Source of the DNA: Molossus alvarezi
Taxonomy: Eukaryota; Chordata; Mammalia; Chiroptera; Molossidae
Assembly: GCA_037176705.1 (NCBI GenBank)
Contig: CM073893.1
Coordinates: forward strand, 14,942,074-15,006,073
Direction: 5' to 3'
Length of the DNA stretch: 64,000 bases
Position numbers and translations under genes: made by a program. The notes below the pieces were generated by a model, which saw only the letters and a program-made list of their open reading frames with translations, did not search any database and was not told the origin of the DNA. Shown here piece by piece: positions 11,700 to 42,604 of this stretch (the stretch's first letter is position 1; each line of letters starts with the position of its first letter).

Positions 11700-13240
11700 G
11701 TAACTTTTTTTGTACCTGCAAACAAATTTAGCACAGACACACTCTCATTTATTTATTTATATCATAGTTCTGGAGTCTGAGATACATTTACATACTTAAA
11801 CACAAATATTCTGAAAGCATTGGTAATCATACTGGCTCCTATCTCAGAATTTTGTCTATAAGATAATTTTGTAAAATACCCTGAAAATTATTAAAATAAA
11901 GTATATGAAGCTCTGCTACACAGAATGTTTTGTATGTCTGAAATATTCATTTTAAAAAGTTATTTAAAAAACAAGATGGTTTTGTTTTGCCTTAATTTTT
12001 TCCCCCCTTTCTTAAAAAAAAAAATTCTTGGCATGTGAAACTTGAAATATTAGTAGATAATAAAAAAAACAGAATTGGGAGACTACATGCAGGGTATAAA
12101 CATACCATACTAGGAAAAGTATTCAGATAATGAAAATTACTTCTTTAGATCTCATTTAGATATAAATAGATTACTACACAAAGAACATGCACAACTGGAA
12201 ATATGGATGTGAATCACTACTGCTGTGGGTTTAAAACATAGCCCACTCAAAAGCAACATCTTATAGGAATAGTTACTCAGACTTTCTCCAGACAGTAGCT
12301 GACTTATTGTTCTGACACTTTCATGGTACCAAACATTCAGGAAAAAGAAAAGTAGTAATACCACATTAGGAACATGAAAGTAAATATATATGCAAATTAT
12401 ATTTTCCAATATTTGTGATAAAAAATGTTTTGAAGAAACAAGCTTAAAAATGTTTTATGGAATTTCAGAATCCTTTTCTTCTTTATTACATCGTATACTT
12501 ATGCTTGATTTCAGTTTGTCTTTGCCTCATGATTTTCTTTGGGTAGGCTGAGTGGACAATGGTATGAATCCTACCTCAAAGACTAGGTTTAAGTAAGAGA
12601 AAGCACTGGGCTAGGACCACCCAAGTTGTCCCGGTTTTGTCATGAAACAGCTTTGTGATACCGAAGAAGTCTAAATTCTTTAAATTGTAAAGTTGAAAAT
12701 AAAGGGAAACTGGACTAGGAAATTGGTAGCATTCTTTCCAGCTCCAATTTCTACCCATCTTTCTTTTCTAAATTGAATCATCTCCAACGCAAAGCTATGT
12801 TAGTGTGTCAGAACACCCTGGGACTTAGTTTTGCTGCTTTTTGATCTGATGTCAGTAGATGGCCTACAGACACATCACAATATAACTGGGAGTAGATAAT
12901 AAAATGGCTGGATTGATGAACGGAGATAAAGTTGAAAAGGAAAACATACCTCTTTAACATGCCCCTAACACAAAGAGGTATCATACTGGGAAGGAGGTCA
13001 AGTCACTGAACTAGAAGGAACTATGTACACAGAAAATGCTGTAAATTGTAGGTCTCTATTTCGATGCTGCACAAATGTATATATTCACTTTTCCATGCTA
13101 GTCATTCAGGATAGAAGTCCTCCTAAATTAGACCGATTTCCCAGCTACTGGCTTAGCAACCAAGAATCTACTTAGGGTCCTAATGCAGTGATAAAGGTAG
13201 AATTACAGAAGATATTTACTATACATTGCTACTTTTTTCC
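11700..13240. other. Intergenic stretch between convergent gene ends
   Basis: Mostly AT-rich unique-looking sequence between the plus-strand terminal exon (7440) and the ALG11 3' end (15584). I see no exon with matching splice sites and no named repeat. Confidence 0.45.
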
Positions 13241-13243
13241 TGT

Positions 13244-13447
13244 TTTTTTTTTTTTTTTTTTTAATTCTCAGCTGAGGATATGTTTTTTGTTTTTAATTGA
13301 TTTTAGAGACAGAGGAAGAGGGGGCAGAGAGAAACATCAAAGTGAGAAACTTTGACTATTGCCTCCCATATGCATACAGACTGGGGATTGAACCTGCAAC
13401 TTTTTGGTGTGCAGTACAACACTCCAACTGAGCCACCTGGCCAGGGC
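13244..13447 (-). mobile_element. Ves-type SINE, diverged
   Basis: Reverse copy: a T run, then AATTCTCAGCTGAGGATA (a mutated type A end), a GA-rich body, and the head CAACTGAGCCACCTGGCCAGGGC. Confidence 0.85.
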
Positions 13448-13482
13448 AGTTACCTTTAATTAAAGTAACTATTATAATTTTC

Positions 13483-13694
13483 TTTAAAAAATTTTTTTCT
13501 TTATTGATTTTAGAGAGGGAGAGGGAGAGAAGGGAGGGAAACATCGATAAGAGGAAATATCAACAGACCGCCTCCTGCATGCTCCCCACTGGGGATCAAG
13601 CCCACAACCTGGGCATGTACCCTGACTGGGAATCGAACTGGCGACCTGTTGGTGCATGGGACGACGCTCAACCACTGAGCCACAGTGGCCAGGC
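13483..13694 (-). mobile_element. Ves-type SINE, type B
   Basis: Reverse copy with 16-bp flanks AACTATTATAATTTTC (13467-13482) and AACTTTTATAATTTTC (13695-13710). Confidence 0.93.
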
Positions 13695-13846
13695 AACTTT
13701 TATAATTTTCACATACTTTCCATCTTGGTATCAGAACTTGAAAAGGCAGTGAGGACAGGCATTACCACGTCCAGATTATAGACGAATTATAGATGAGACT
13801 CAGAAAGATTAAGAAAAGCTTTAATGTCAAAAGATCAGACGTTTGT

Positions 13847-14079
13847 CCTGGCTGATGTTGCTCAGTGGTTAGAGCATCGGCCTGTGCACTGAAGGGTTGT
13901 GGGTTCGATTCCCAGTCAAGGATACATACCTAGGTTGCAGGTTTGATCCTGTGTGCAGCAGGCAACATTGATGTATCTCTCACATTACTATTTCTTTCCC
14001 TCTTCCCCTCCCTCCCTCCCTTCTACTCTCTAAAAAAATTAAAGGAAAAAATATCCTCGGGTGAGGATTAAGAACAATA
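13847..14079 (+). mobile_element. Ves-type SINE, type A-like
   Basis: Forward copy with head CCTGGCTGATGTTGCTCAGTG, B-box-like GGGTTCGATTCC and the 3' palindrome ATCCTCGGGTGAGGAT. The 18-bp flanks AAAAGATCAGACGTTTGT (13829-13846) and the near match at 14080-14097 confirm insertion. Confidence 0.93.
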
Positions 14080-14355
14080 AAAAGATCAGACATTTGTAAA
14101 TGATGAAGCTGAGGTCAGGCCCAGTGCTCTCTTCAGATTAACCCTGTCATATAGCAATGCATGGTGCTGATCATAGGGACCCTGCATATGGACACATGGA
14201 TCTGTATGTTATATCACCACTGTCAGAAAAACAATTGAGGTGGTGTTACTCAGACCTTCAGAATGACTTAAAGCTGACTCTAAGATGTGGAAATGTTAAG
14301 GGATAATGCAAGGCCCATAAAAATGTACTGACAGCACTAAACAAAAAACTATTTT

Positions 14356-14582
14356 TTTTTTATCCTCACTCGAGGACATTTTTTTGCATTTATCTTCAGA
14401 CAGAGTGGGAGGGAGAGAGAAAGGAAGAAAAAGAGAGAAACATTGAGTGGTTCCACCCACACGACCCCAACCGGGGCCGGGGACAAACTGCAACCGAGGT
14501 ACATGCCCTTAGTGGGAACCAAACCCGGGTCTCTCTGGTCCGCAAGCCAATGCTCTAATCACTGAGCGAAACCGGCCAGGGC
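14356..14582 (-). mobile_element. Ves-type SINE, type A
   Basis: Reverse copy with a perfect 14-bp target duplication CAAAAAACTATTTT (14342-14355 and 14583-14596). Confidence 0.95.
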
Positions 14583-14706
14583 CAAAAAACTATTTTCACA
14601 AATACCTAGTCATGGAAAAGATTACCAGCAGTACCTTGACCTCTTCGTGCCTATGGGAACCTACAGACCAATCATAGTCAGTTTGTTTATTGACTACATG
14701 CTTTTA

Positions 14707-15033
14707 TTTTTAAAATTTTTATTATTATTTTTAAAAAATATTTTTCTTGCCCTGGCTGGTTTGGCTCAGTGGTTGGAGTGTCGGCCTGCAGACCAGAGAG
14801 TCCTGGGTTTGGTTCCCGCCAAGGGCACGTACAAAAAAAATTTTTTTTCTTTATTGATTTGAGAGAGAGAGGTAGGGCGAGGGAGAGGGAGACAGGAACA
14901 TCGATGAGAGAGGACACTGACTGCCACCTCCTGCATGTCCCTCACTGGGGATCGGGCTCAAAACTGGGAATCGAACGGGTGACCTACTGGTACATGGGTC
15001 AACGCTCAACCAGTGAGCCACACCGGCCGGACT
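14707..15033 (-). mobile_element. Ves-type SINE, type B, split by a mini-SINE
   Basis: The reverse type B copy is bounded by TGACTACATGCTTTTA (14691-14706) and TGACAACATGCTTTTA (15034-15049). Its tail is interrupted by the forward mini-SINE at 14749-14840, so the mini-SINE is the younger insertion. Confidence 0.9.
14749..14840 (+). mobile_element. Mini-SINE nested in a SINE tail
   Basis: The head from GCCCTGGCTGGTTTGGCTCAG to AAGGGCACGTAC is followed directly by eight A, with no SINE body. A short TTTTTCTT target repeat lies at 14741-14748 and 14844-14851. The 3' boundary is nearly the same as in the other mini-SINEs. Confidence 0.85.
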
Positions 15034-15488
15034 TGACAACATGCTTTTAGAATATGGCTAAGCCTGCCTAAAGTTTATTTTCTTTTAAGAAACTATTAGA
15101 CATATTAAAAAAAGGTCTTCTATAATATTGTTTAAAATTTAAATGTACCAGAATTTTTCTGTGTTCCAAAAATGTCGAACAATTCTAAAGTATTAATCAA
15201 TTATCAGTCACCCATTTTTCTTTCAACATTCCCTTTTTTTCTAAAAGGGAATTCTCTTTCCTGGTTACTAAAGTGATTTGCCAAATGGGATTTGAAACAT
15301 ATGGATTATACCAAAATTAAGATGGTTCAGTTTTTTTCTTTCAGATGCATATTTTGAGACCAAGAACTAATCTAAATTTTTTACATTTAAACACATAAGG
15401 TTACATTTTCTATTTAGGTAATTTTGCCTTTTTTTCCTTGAAATAAATAACCTTGCTTATATATCTAAAGAGCATTGCTTAACCTGAC

Positions 15489-15494
15489 TTTATT
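15489..15494 (-). promoter_or_regulatory. Candidate ALG11 poly(A) signal
   Basis: AATAAA on the minus strand, about 90 nt past the ALG11 stop codon and the first such hexamer after it. Use is inferred from position only. Confidence 0.5.
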
Positions 15495-15583
15495 ACAAGA
15501 GAAAATGAGTTTAGAAAAATATTCACATGTGAAGGTATTTACCCATTTTACATAAAATATCTTAAATTTGTACAGATATGGCA

Positions 15584-35308
<19,725 letters not shown>

Positions 35309-36307
35309 CTTCAGTCGACCCCGGAACTCAGGAAGCGTTTCGCTATTTCTCTTCTCTATTGGTTGCTGAGGAAGCATGCGGTGTTTCCCCGCCTTCACGG
35401 GGCCGACTTTGCATTTCAATTGGTTGATGATAGTAGCTTCCCACGGCCTTTCAGCCAATAGCATCTCCTGGGGCGTAGACAATTTTTCGGCATAGTACAC
35501 GGGTTCCACGGTTTATGGGCGGGGCTGTAGTGGGAGGCAGGCTGGAGGGGGCGTGGCCTGTGATGGACAGCCGATTCTCCCGCCCTTGGCCCCCTCCCGG
35601 ACTCGGACGTCCTGGCCCCCAGCCCAGAGCCTGCAACCCGTTGGAAACCAATGGGAGGATCCTGCGCTTCTCGGATCGATTTTCCAGGTGCGGAGTTCAG
35701 TAGTGAGGCGGCTGCGGCCTCTGGGGACCGCGGTGTCCCGAAGTCAGGCGCAGAGCCGGACAGCGGATCCCACGCGGGCGCCGGCTACATCTCACCTCCC
35801 CCGCCGCGGTGGGCGAGCCCTGGGATCTACATCTCTCGTCCGGGTCTGCGCGATTTCTCTCCCTCCTTTCCTCGCCGGCACGCGTCGGAGCTGAAGACTG
35901 AGTCCGAAGCCCTCTGGCCCGAGGTAGCGGAGACCCGGCAGGGAGGATGGGCGCCTCTAGGGGTCCCGTCTCGACCGATAACCCTGAGGCATCGGCAGGC
36001 CGGCCTCCGGGACGAGGGTGAGGGTCCGAGGCCCACCCGCCCCTCTCGCTCTCATGCCTGCTCCCCCAAGGGCCCAGGATGAGGTACCACCCAACTTTGA
36101 ATTAGTCGGTGGGGTGAGGGCAGCCGATCCCCGCGTCCACAATGCTGAGGTCAGTTCCTAGATCTGATTAGAGCCGAACCTCAAAAATGCCATCCATACC
36201 CCGCTTCTCTTCTCCCAGGGTTTTAACACCGCGCTTCTTTTTCACTAACCAGGTGATCTTTTGGCTCTGGACCAGATCACAGAAGAAATTGGTTTCCTGG
36301 GGACATG

Positions 36308-36358
36308 ATGCCCGAACAGGAGAGACAGATTACAGCCAGAGAAGGGACCAGTAGAAAG
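36308..36358 (+). CDS. ATP7B: ATP7B coding exon 1 (N-terminal 17 residues)
   Basis: ATP7B is the P1B-type copper-transporting ATPase of the trans-Golgi and bile-canalicular vesicles; its loss causes Wilson disease. The exon reads MPEQERQITAREGTSRK and ends exactly at the donor GTAAGT (36359-36364). It is 51 coding bases, as in human, whose N-terminus is nearly identical. An extra in-frame ATG sits immediately upstream (36305-36307), so a one-residue longer product is possible. The six metal-binding domains and the ATPase core are encoded by later exons beyond 64000. The 5' UTR extends upstream into the CpG island. A possible acceptor CACTAACCAG at 36244-36253 might mean a 5' UTR intron. Confidence 0.93.
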
Positions 36359-36780
36359 GTAAGTTTCCTTACCCCAGCGCTGTATGCGCACACCTACCGG
36401 GAGGACTTTCCACCTGCTCACCTGCACTCCTTGCTCAGCTACTGAGGGTTCGCTGGGAAAGCGGTGCGCGAGAGCCCTACCCCCAGAAGAGTTTGGTTTG
36501 TAAGAAGAGCACGCTTTAGAAAGAGCATGCCATTACATTAACTGGTTTTTTCAGGAACAATTTAAAACCCAGCACTTTTCTATTCATCTTTATGCTGGAG
36601 AGGTAAAGTGAGTGTTGAGTTGCTGTTTAAGAGCCCTAATTGTTCAAGACTAAGTTAATTACCTGGAGAAGTTATTCAGAGTTGGTGCATAGACCCCTTT
36701 GTGGTCTATCCAGGTCCTGCAACTTTTTTAAAAGAACTGTTTTTAATTCATTTTAATTATACAAGTAATGCATTAATACT

Positions 36781-36974
36781 TTTTAAAAATTAGCTTTTTA
36801 GAGAGAAAAGAAGGGAGAAAGAGAGAGACATGGATAAAGAAACATCGTTTGGCTGCCTCCTGCACGCCCCCTACTGGGGATGATCCTGCCGCCTGGGCAT
36901 GTGCCCCCACCGAAAATCCAACCGGAACCTCTCAATGGAATGACGCTCAATCCACTGAGCCACAGGGACTGGGC
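36781..36974 (-). mobile_element. Ves-type SINE, type C
   Basis: Reverse copy with flanks AATGCATTAATACT (36767-36780) and AATGCATTAATATT (36975-36988). Confidence 0.93.
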
Positions 36975-37139
36975 AATGCATTAATATTCTTAAAATGCAA
37001 ACAGTACAGGCGTATTTAGCATGAAAAGCACATAAATTTTCTAATCCTTCTGTATTCATGTACATTGTTTTCATTCGTTCAGCAAATATTGTAAACTTAC
37101 CAAGTTTCAGGTGTTGAAGAGCTGAAAATACAATGGTTA

Positions 37140-37560
37140 AGTACATATTATGTATATATGTATATAGAGAAATATTTAGGTTTTATGTGTATGTGGTTTT
37201 AAAATTTTTGTTTTATATAAATGAGATCGCATAGTGTGTATTCTCCAATCTTTCCCTCCCTAATGTAACAGTATATTTTGGAGATTATTTCACATTAGTA
37301 CATAAGCATTTGTCATAGTCAGTTTAACCTCTGCACAGTATTAACGCCTTATAGTGTTTTTATTGTTTCCCTGTGAATGGACATTCTGGTTGCTTCTGTT
37401 TTTTTTCACCCATGAGTCAGGCTGTAGTAGACATCTGTGTACATGCTTTTTAATGCTGACACTTGAGTATTTCTTTAGGATAGACACCTAAGCCTGGTTT
37501 GCTAATCTAAAGAGTAGGCTGTGCCTTTTCTATGGATTTCTGAAATAAATTTAACATTAT
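37140..37560 (-). repeat. Ancient L1 3'-region fragment
   Basis: The pattern TATAAATGAGATCGCATAGTG, then CCTGTGAATGGACATTCTGG, GTTGCTTCTG and ACATCTGTGTACATG, is the reversed ORF2 end/3' region of old mammalian L1s, heavily diverged. Confidence 0.5.
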
Positions 37561-37769
37561 TGCATGTCCTATTGTGAAATTTGTCTGGCTTTGGTGGTAT
37601 AGAAATGAAAGAAGTAGATTGATGATTGTGTATGTTGTCTGGTCAATAGATGATTCTTAGTGTAATGACTGCATTTAATGGAGGTGTGAGGACAACATGT
37701 GTGGGGGAGGGGTGGCTTGTACAGAGTGGGAGAGCCTTCCAACCTCCGCAGTGTTCCCACCTCTCTACC

Positions 37770-38145
37770 CTTCAGAACAATTTTTATCCTTCCAGATCAA
37801 GCTTAAGACCTGCCTCTTGAAATTTTCTGTAACTGCCTCTGCCCATGTTGACCTCACCCTGTTCTGGATTCCTTTGATAATAGTATTAGCTAACGTTACT
37901 GAGCTTACTGTGTGATTGGCATTTTATTTTCCTCTATGTACACTCTCATTTAATCTTTACAAAACCCTTTGATGTAGATATTATTTTCATGCTGTCACCA
38001 GTTAATCAATGCGTTTTTAGTATCTACTGTATACTAGGAATTCTAAGCACTGAGGATCCAACCAAGACCAAGACCCTGACCTCAAGGAGTTTATATATTA
38101 GTAAGAGATACAGAAAAAAGAGTAAACAAATACAGTAGCCTCAGT
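37770..38145. repeat. L2- and MIR-like fragments
   Basis: AGCTAACGTTACTGAGCTTAC with CATTTAATCTTTACAAAACC is MIR-like (reverse). TACTGTATACTAGGAATTCT, AGCACTGAGGATCC and CCTGACCTCAAGGAGTTTAT is L2-like (reverse). Confidence 0.5.
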
Positions 38146-38276
38146 TTTACTTTCCACAGTTGGTCACCTGTGGTCAACTGAGGTCCAAAAACATAAAATG
38201 GAAAATGCCAGAAGTAATTTTAAGTTTTTAAATTATGAGCCTTTCTGAGTAGTGTGATAAAATCTTAGACCATCTT

Positions 38277-38393
38277 GCCCTGGCCATTTGGGCTCAGGGG
38301 TTGGAGCCTTGGCCTGTGGACCCTATAGAGAGTCCTGAGTTCGGTTCCCGCTAGGGGCACGTACCAAAAAAAAAACAAAAAACCAAACAAACA
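38277..38393 (+). mobile_element. Mini-SINE: head plus A-rich tail
   Basis: Forward copy from GCCCTGGCCATTTGGGCTCAG to GGGGCACGTACC, then an A-rich tail with CAAAC repeats. The 18-bp flanks AAAATCTTAGACCATCTT (38259-38276) and AAAATCTTACACCATCTT (38394-38411) prove it inserted in this short form. Confidence 0.93.
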
Positions 38394-38770
38394 AAAATCT
38401 TACACCATCTTGCTTCCTCCCACCTGGACATGGATCATCCCTTTACCCAGCCTCTCCACGCTATATTTGCTACTTACTCACTTGTCAGTTAGTAGCAGTC
38501 TTGGGTTTTGGTGCTTGTGTTCAACTAACCCTTATTTTACTTAATAATGAACTCAAAGCACCAAAGTAGTGATGCTGGCAATTCAGATACGCAAAACAGG
38601 AGTCTTAAAGTGCTTCCTTTTAAGTGAAGAGTTGAATGCAGTGCAATAAGATATTTTGAGAGAGAGAGAACATTCACATAACTTTTATTACAGTATATTG
38701 GTACAATTGTTCTATTTTATTATTATTGTTGTTAATCTCTTTCTGTGCCTAATTTAAAAATTAAACTTCA

Positions 38771-38933
38771 CCCTGGCCGGTTTGCTCAGTGGTTAGAGCA
38801 TCTGCCCGTGGACCAAAGGGTCATGGGTTCAATTTCGTTCAAGGGCAGGTACCTCAGTTGTGATGTACCTCAGTTGTGGTTTGGTCCCAGCCCCGGTCTG
38901 GGTTGTGCAGAAGACAACCAGTCAATGTTTCTT

Positions 38934-38968
<35 letters not shown>

Positions 38969-39054
38969 TATTCTTTTTCTCTCTCTCTCCCTCCCTCTCA
39001 TTCTATCTGAAGATAAATGGAAAAGTATCCTAGGATGAGGATTAAAAAAATAAA
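38771..39054 (+). mobile_element. Ves-type SINE, type A
   Basis: Forward copy ending TATCCTAGGATGAGGATT plus A-rich tail. A local duplication of TGTACCTCAGTTGTG is inside. Flanks are TTAAACTTCA and TAAACTTCAC. Confidence 0.92.
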
Positions 39055-39454
39055 TAAACTTCACCATACCTATGTATGTATAGGAAACACATAATACATA
39101 TATGGTTCAGTACTATCTAAGGTTTCAATCATCCACTGGTGGTCTTGGATAAGGGGAGATGCTATAATGTTATTTCTGGGACTGATAAGTGCTATGAAGT
39201 AAATAAATCAGGGTGGGGCATTAGGAATGACAGGGGATGGGGCAGTACTATTTTGAGCAGGTAGTCAGGAAATTCTTTGAGGAGGTAGCATTTGAGTAGA
39301 AACCTGTGTGATTAAGATTTGGGGGAGGTGTTCTAGGTTGAGGAACCAGAAGATGTCAAGGTCCTAAGTCAGGAGTGACCTGAATGTTTGATGAACAATA
39401 AGAAATCCTGAATAGCTGGAAGTGAGGGAAGAGGTGGGAGAATATGAAGTTAGA

Positions 39455-39590
39455 GTTAATCATCTCTATAGATGGGGAAACTGGGGCAGAGAGAAAGTAG
39501 GTAACTTGCCCAAAGTCCTGCAGCTAATAAGAGACAGATTTTAGATTGAGTCCTTGCTAGGCTTGACTTTCTCAATTCTGTATTTTAACT
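39455..39590 (-). repeat. MIR element
   Basis: ATAGATGGGGAAACTGGGGCA, GTAACTTGCCCAAAGTCCTG and CAGCTAATAAGAGACAGATT is the reversed MIR core. Confidence 0.8.
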
Positions 39591-39839
39591 TACTTGATAT
39601 TTGGTCATACCATCTTTTCTGAATACAGTGTAGCTTTTCTTTTTAACTCTGTATTTCTTAAAAGTGGGGACCAGGTTTGCATAATTTAAAAAATATGCTC
39701 TGTAGTGCATAATTGATGCACCATAATTGTTCTTGAATGAGTGATTTATAGTATGACTCCCCTATTATTTTTCTTTCTCTTGGCCTCTCCGTGGGGCAGC
39801 AGTGATCCTGAAAGGGTCGTGATCCATGACCTGGATCAT

Positions 39840-40330
39840 TCAGCCTTCAGTCCACAAACATTATGGAGCACCTTCTGTGCCTGGTGCTGGGCCCACCAGG
39901 GGATGCAAAAATGAATAGAGGTCAGCCCCCATGCTCTTGGAGCTGACAGTTGTATGTGCTAAAGCAAAGGTATGTCTACACCTTATAGAACCCACAGGCA
40001 TGAATGATTGGTTCACGTATCTTGGAGGAAGGGATGCAAAAAAGCTTCAAAAGGAGATCGTGCCTGAGTGAGATCTTAAAGGAGGAACAGGCATTGGCTA
40101 GGCCCACAGTAGAATGGAGGCACAGGCAGAGACCAGCATGTGCAAAGGCCCAGAGGGTGGGAATGGAAAGATGCATGGAAGGATGGGAGGCTATGAGTGT
40201 CTTGACAAGGTTGAAAAAGTGACTGTGGAAGGCTCTGTTTTTCAGGCCAGGAGTTTGGGTTTTATCCTACAGGCTGGAGAGTTTGAGCATAGGAAAACAG
40301 TCCGAAGTACTCCTTCAAAGAAGAGGGTAA
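39840..40330 (-). repeat. L2-like element
   Basis: CTTCTGTGCCTGGTGCTGGGC, GGGATGCAAAAATGAATAGAG and CATGCTCTTGGAGCTGACAG are the reversed L2 3' part. 39990-40330 continues with the usual upstream L2 text (AGGCCAGGAGTTTGGGTTTTA near 40240). Confidence 0.6.
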
Positions 40331-40930
40331 ACTGAGAATGGGGCTGCTGGAAACTTGCTACAGACCTTTGACAGTGACCAACCCTGATCAGACCAAAAGT
40401 GGGGAAAACCTAAAAACGAACTGGGGGTTGATTCTTTTGTGCCTTATTCCCCGTGGAGTTAGTTGTCTTCTCAATAGAGAGTTGGCTCTCTAGCCTCCTC
40501 AGTGTCCAGGGTGTTAGAGGCCAGTGGTAGTCCTAACACAGAGCACAGTTGGTACATGAGTAACTGGGTGATAGGCTATGGGGGTGAGAGAGCTATATTT
40601 TAAATGCCTCTTTACCTGACATGTTCTTTGCAAGGATGGAGATAGCCCAGTGATATATTCCCCTTCACTGATACCATAGCATAGGTATCAAGGAAGTGTC
40701 TATGTTCAAATGTGTCCAGTATTATTTTCATCTATATGATTGGAATAATTGCCAAGTGAAATTCTGGAATGTCTGTGGTTTTTTTTTTTTTTTTTTGGTT
40801 TTTTTTTTAACTAAGTTAAAGGAGAAAATCTGAACAGATCAAAGGTTGCTGAGATAAAGTAGAAGGCAAAGCAAAGAGTGACGTAACTAACATAGCAAAT
40901 AATACTTTAAAAAACAGCAGCAATTGTGAA
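40331..40930. other. ATP7B intron 1, nothing recognised
   Basis: The only notable structure is an interrupted T run at about 40781-40810. Confidence 0.4.
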
Positions 40931-40941
40931 ATCTGTGCTTT

Positions 40942-41157
40942 AAATTTTTTTTTTCTTTATTGATTTTAGAGAGAGAGGAAGGGAGAGGGGGAGAGAGAGA
41001 GAAACATTAATGAGAGAGAACATCGATTGGCCGCCTCCTTCATACCCCCCACTGGGGATTTGGCCCACAACCTGGGCATGTGCCCTGACTGGGAATCTAA
41101 CTGGCAACCTCTTGGTGCATGGGTTGATGCTCAACCACTGAGCCACACCGGCTGGGC
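40942..41157 (-). mobile_element. Ves-type SINE, type B
   Basis: Reverse copy with the 9-bp target CTGTGCTTT at 40933-40941 and 41158-41166. The same target word recurs after the next SINE. Confidence 0.93.
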
Positions 41158-41166
41158 CTGTGCTTT

Positions 41167-41306
41167 TTTTTTTTTAATTTTTATTTACTGATTTTAGAGA
41201 GAGAGAGATTTGTTGTTCCACTTATTTGTGCATTCATTGGTTGATTTTTTTTTTTTTTTATCCTCACCTGAGGACATTTTTCCATTTTTTGTTCAGATAG
41301 AGTAGG

Positions 41307-41348
<42 letters not shown>

Positions 41349-41509
41349 CGATGTGAAAGGGACACATCGAGTGGTTGCCACCCGCACAACCCAACCAGGG
41401 CTGGGAACAAACTGCAACCAAGGTACGTGCCCTTAGCGGGAACCGAACCCGGGTCTCTCTGAGCTGCAGGCCGAAGCTCTAACCGCTGAGCAAAACTGGC
41501 CAGGGCAGG
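41167..41509 (-). mobile_element. Composite: type D fragment joined to type A SINE
   Basis: 41170-41243 is the tail half of a type D SINE (TTGTTGTTCCACTTATTTGTG, CATTCATTGGTTGA). From 41244 a full type A reverse SINE runs to about 41506. The head half of D is missing. A third CTGTGCTTT follows at 41512-41520. Confidence 0.85.
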
Positions 41510-41538
41510 GCCTGTGCTTTTAGAGTATAGCAGTCTTA

Positions 41539-41701
41539 GCCCTGGCCGGTTTGGCTCAGCGGTTGGAGCATCGGCCTGCGTACCAGAGAGTCCCAGGTTC
41601 TGTTCCCACTAGGGGCACGTACCAAAAAAAAAAAAAAAGTTTCTGTTGAGGAAACCTCTAACGTGGAAGACAAGACCAAAACACACACACAAGCAGACAG
41701 A
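41539..41701 (+). mobile_element. Mini-SINE with a 63-bp extra 3' segment
   Basis: The head (41539-41623, ending GGGGCACGTACC) is followed by 15 A and then 63 bp of other sequence ending in a CA/A-rich stretch, before the target duplication. Flanks TAGAGTATAGCAGTCTTA (41521-41538) and TAGAGTATAGCAGTTTTT (41702-41719) enclose the whole, so the extra piece arrived with the SINE. Confidence 0.85.
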
Positions 41702-41842
41702 TAGAGTATAGCAGTTTTTTGAAGCCTCATTTCCTTCAGAAACTAAAAATTACTCTGCATTGGGCATTAGAAACATTTAAAGTTGTTTTTAAAAATTATT
41801 ATTATAAAAGCAAGTTAACTCCAAAACAGAAATTTGAAAATA

Positions 41843-42592
41843 CAGTGAGGTATCACCTCACACCTGTCAGAATGACCGCCATCAGCAAATCATCAAACAA
41901 GTGTTGGCGAGGGTGTGGAGAAAAGGGGACTCTAGTACACTGCTGGTGGGAATGCAGACTGGTGCAGCCACAAATGGAAAACACTATGGTGTTACCTCAA
42001 AAAGTTAAAAATTGAACTGCCACTTGACCCAGTGATCCCACTTCTAGGAATATACCCTAAGAAGCCTGAAACACCAATTAGAAAGAATATGTGTACCCCC
42101 ATGTTCGTAGCAGCACTATTTACAATAGCTAAGATCTGGAAACAGCCCAAATGTCCATCAGTAGACGAATGGATAAAAAAGCAGTGGTACATATACACAA
42201 TGGAGTACTATGCAGCTGTAAGAAAGAAAGATCTCTTATCCTTTGAGATGACGTGGAGGGACCTGGAAAGTATTATCCTAAGTGAAACAAGCCAAACAGA
42301 GAAAGACAAATATCAAATGATCTCACTTATATGTGGAATATAATGAACATAACAGTCTGAGGAACAGGGTAGTCCCAGAGATGTGGAAGTGGGGTACAGA
42401 CTGACAATCCCCTGAAGAGGAGGTGGTGGGGGAGAGATAAACCACAGAACTTATATGCATGTATGTATGAATAATGAACATGGACAACAAAGGTGGGGAC
42501 AGGGTGGCGAGGGAAGTGGAGGGGGGAATCAGTGGGGGGAAAAGGAGAAACATCTGTATGTAACAAAAATAAATAAATTAATTAAAAAAAAA
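41843..42592 (+). mobile_element. LINE-1 3' end, 5'-truncated
   Basis: 750 bp from within the ORF2 C-terminus through the 3' UTR and A tail, closely matching 31729-32500 but not identical. ORF2 tail pieces read [18 protein letters not shown] and [12 protein letters not shown]. Flanks are AATTTGAAAATA (41831-41842) and AAATTGAAAATA (42593-42604). It is sense to ATP7B and brings several AATAAA signals. Confidence 0.95.
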
Positions 42593-42604
42593 AAATTGAA
42601 AATA

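Noticed and set aside
35515..36082. Open frames of 60-140 codons through the CpG island.
   Set aside because: Stop codons are rare in GC-rich DNA; these are out of frame with ATP7B and ALG11 and lack conserved content I recognise.
37697..37915. 72-codon plus-strand open frame considered as an ATP7B exon.
   Set aside because: No resemblance to ATP7B exon 2 or its GMTCxxC motifs; overlaps L2/MIR-like sequence.
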